Assembly: GCA_028293725.1 (NCBI GenBank)
Contig: JAQGOE010000103.1
Span: 1 to 24,318, forward strand
Length of the DNA: 24,318 bases
From: Gammaproteobacteria bacterium
Lineage (GTDB): Bacteria; Pseudomonadota; Gammaproteobacteria; Steroidobacterales; Steroidobacteraceae
Direction of reading: 5' to 3'
Shown: piece by piece, positions 23,739 through 24,318 of the stretch
Layout of the letters: the number at the start of each line of letters is the position of its first letter
How positions within the stretch are numbered: the stretch's first letter is position 1
Position numbers and translations under genes: made by a program
The notes under the pieces: model-generated
What the model saw: the letters and a program-made list of their open reading frames with translations, nothing else
What the model was told of the DNA's origin: nothing
The model's database searches: none

Positions 23739-24318
23739 GCGTCACCCTTCGCCTCGGCCAGCACCGCCGCGAGCGTGCGCTCGGCCAGGGGCACCTTGAA
23801 TGCGTTTTCGGGAGTCGTACGCGCACCCATTAGCAGCTGCGCCGTCACCGCCTTAGCGCCGCGCGGCATCTGGGTCTCGGCCGCTTCGACGCGCCAGGGC
23901 TTGTGCGCTACGCCGCCCAACGCGACGCGACCGGTGCCGTCGCGCTGCACGATGGCGGCGACCGAGACCAGAGCGAATGCATAGGAGGCACGGTCGCGCA
24001 CCTTGCGGTAGATGTGCGTGCCGCCGACGGGCTTGGGCAAAGTCACCGCCGTGATGAGCTCGCCCGCGGCCAACACGGTCTCGATCTGCGGCGTATCGCC
24101 GGGTAGGCGGTGGAATTGGGCGATCGGAATTGTTCGCGTCGAGCCATCTGGCCGCGTGGTTTCCACTGTCGCGTCGAGCGCGCGCATCGCTACGGCCATG
24201 TCGCTCGGATGGGTCGCAATGCAAGCGTCGCTCACGCCAATGACCGCATGCCCGCGGCTGAAACCGCCGATCGCGCCGCAGCCGCTGCCGGGCGCGCGCT
24301 TGTTGCAAGGCTGGTTGG
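23735..24318 (-). CDS. paoB: Aldehyde oxidoreductase FAD-binding subunit, C-terminal part
   Basis: About 193 residues are visible; the 5' end lies beyond the window. The frame runs through the window edge and starts with [44 protein letters not shown]. This is the PaoB-type loop whose cysteines hold an extra [4Fe-4S] cluster; three of them (QPC, SGC, DAC) are visible. The rest is the CO-dehydrogenase-flavoprotein C-terminal region: [47 protein letters not shown] and [17 protein letters not shown]. The subunit passes electrons from the molybdenum centre to FAD. An internal GTG near 24235 is not the real start, because homology continues upstream. The stop overlaps the paoC start. Confidence 0.93.
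   Translation of the reverse strand, partial: NQPCNKRAPGSGCGAIGGFSRGHAVIGVSDACIATHPSDMAVAMRALDATVETTRPDGSTRTIPIAQFHRLPGDTPQIETVLAAGELITAVTLPKPVGGTHIYRKVRDRASYAFALVSVAAIVQRDGTGRVALGGVAHKPWRVEAAETQMPRGAKAVTAQLLMGARTTPENAFKVPLAERTLAAVLAEAKGDA

Noticed and set aside
1..24318. CRISPR arrays, tRNA/rRNA genes, insertion sequences or toxin-antitoxin pairs
   Set aside because: Looked for on both strands; no regularly spaced repeats, cloverleaf-like segments, transposase motifs or paired small toxin genes were seen.

Overview
This 24.3 kb window is high-GC, densely packed bacterial chromosome. Gram-negative traits are clear: a tripartite RND efflux pump, several lipoproteins, periplasmic c-type cytochromes, a UrcA-family protein, and Tat and Sec signal peptides. 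The mix of families (UrcA, DUF3300/DUF2950, BON, PaoBC-type aldehyde oxidoreductase, MauG-like di-haem protein) fits a proteobacterium. A gammaproteobacterium of the Xanthomonadales/Nevskiales/Steroidobacter type is my guess, not something the sequence proves. I see no rRNA, tRNA, CRISPR array, insertion sequence or phage module.

Layout. (1) 1-2503: three oxidoreductases: the 3' end of an aldo/keto reductase (+), then a beta-hydroxyacid dehydrogenase and a complete aldo/keto reductase (both -). (2) 2724-9277: an overlapping RND operon in the order permease, adaptor, outer-membrane factor, followed closely by a di-haem cytochrome c (+). (3) 9409-10366: a small lipoprotein and an orphan C-terminal piece of an FdhF/YdeP-type molybdopterin oxidoreductase (+). 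(4) 13154-10482: a four-gene envelope cluster (-): a secreted hypothetical, a 52-aa membrane protein, a DUF3300 protein with a Gly/His-rich tail, and a DUF2950 protein. (5) 13344-14976: a DHA1-type MFS exporter and a BON-domain periplasmic protein (+). (6) 15201-17920: an excisionase-like HTH protein, a 608-aa MauG/cytochrome c peroxidase-like di-haem protein and an exported fibronectin-like protein (+). (7) 21399-17943: a Cys-rich lipoprotein, a Tat-exported oxalate-decarboxylase-type bicupin, an Nramp/MntH metal transporter and a UrcA protein (-). (8) 24318-21528: the paoB (partial) and paoC subunits of a molybdenum aldehyde oxidoreductase (-).

How it hangs together. Most products act in the envelope or on small redox-active metabolites: aldehyde and keto reduction, aldehyde oxidation, efflux, oxalate breakdown, periplasmic haem redox. 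The main unlabelled signal is a dyad, TTTCA-N2-TGAAA, which recurs in the control regions of the RND operon, the 157-aa lipoprotein, the divergent MFS/DUF3300 promoter region and the lipoprotein-bicupin unit. It could be the operator of one regulator encoded outside the window. Two further leads are three helically phased 10-bp repeats just after the excisionase-like gene, and the pairing of a Tat-exported, probably Mn-dependent bicupin with a Mn transporter.
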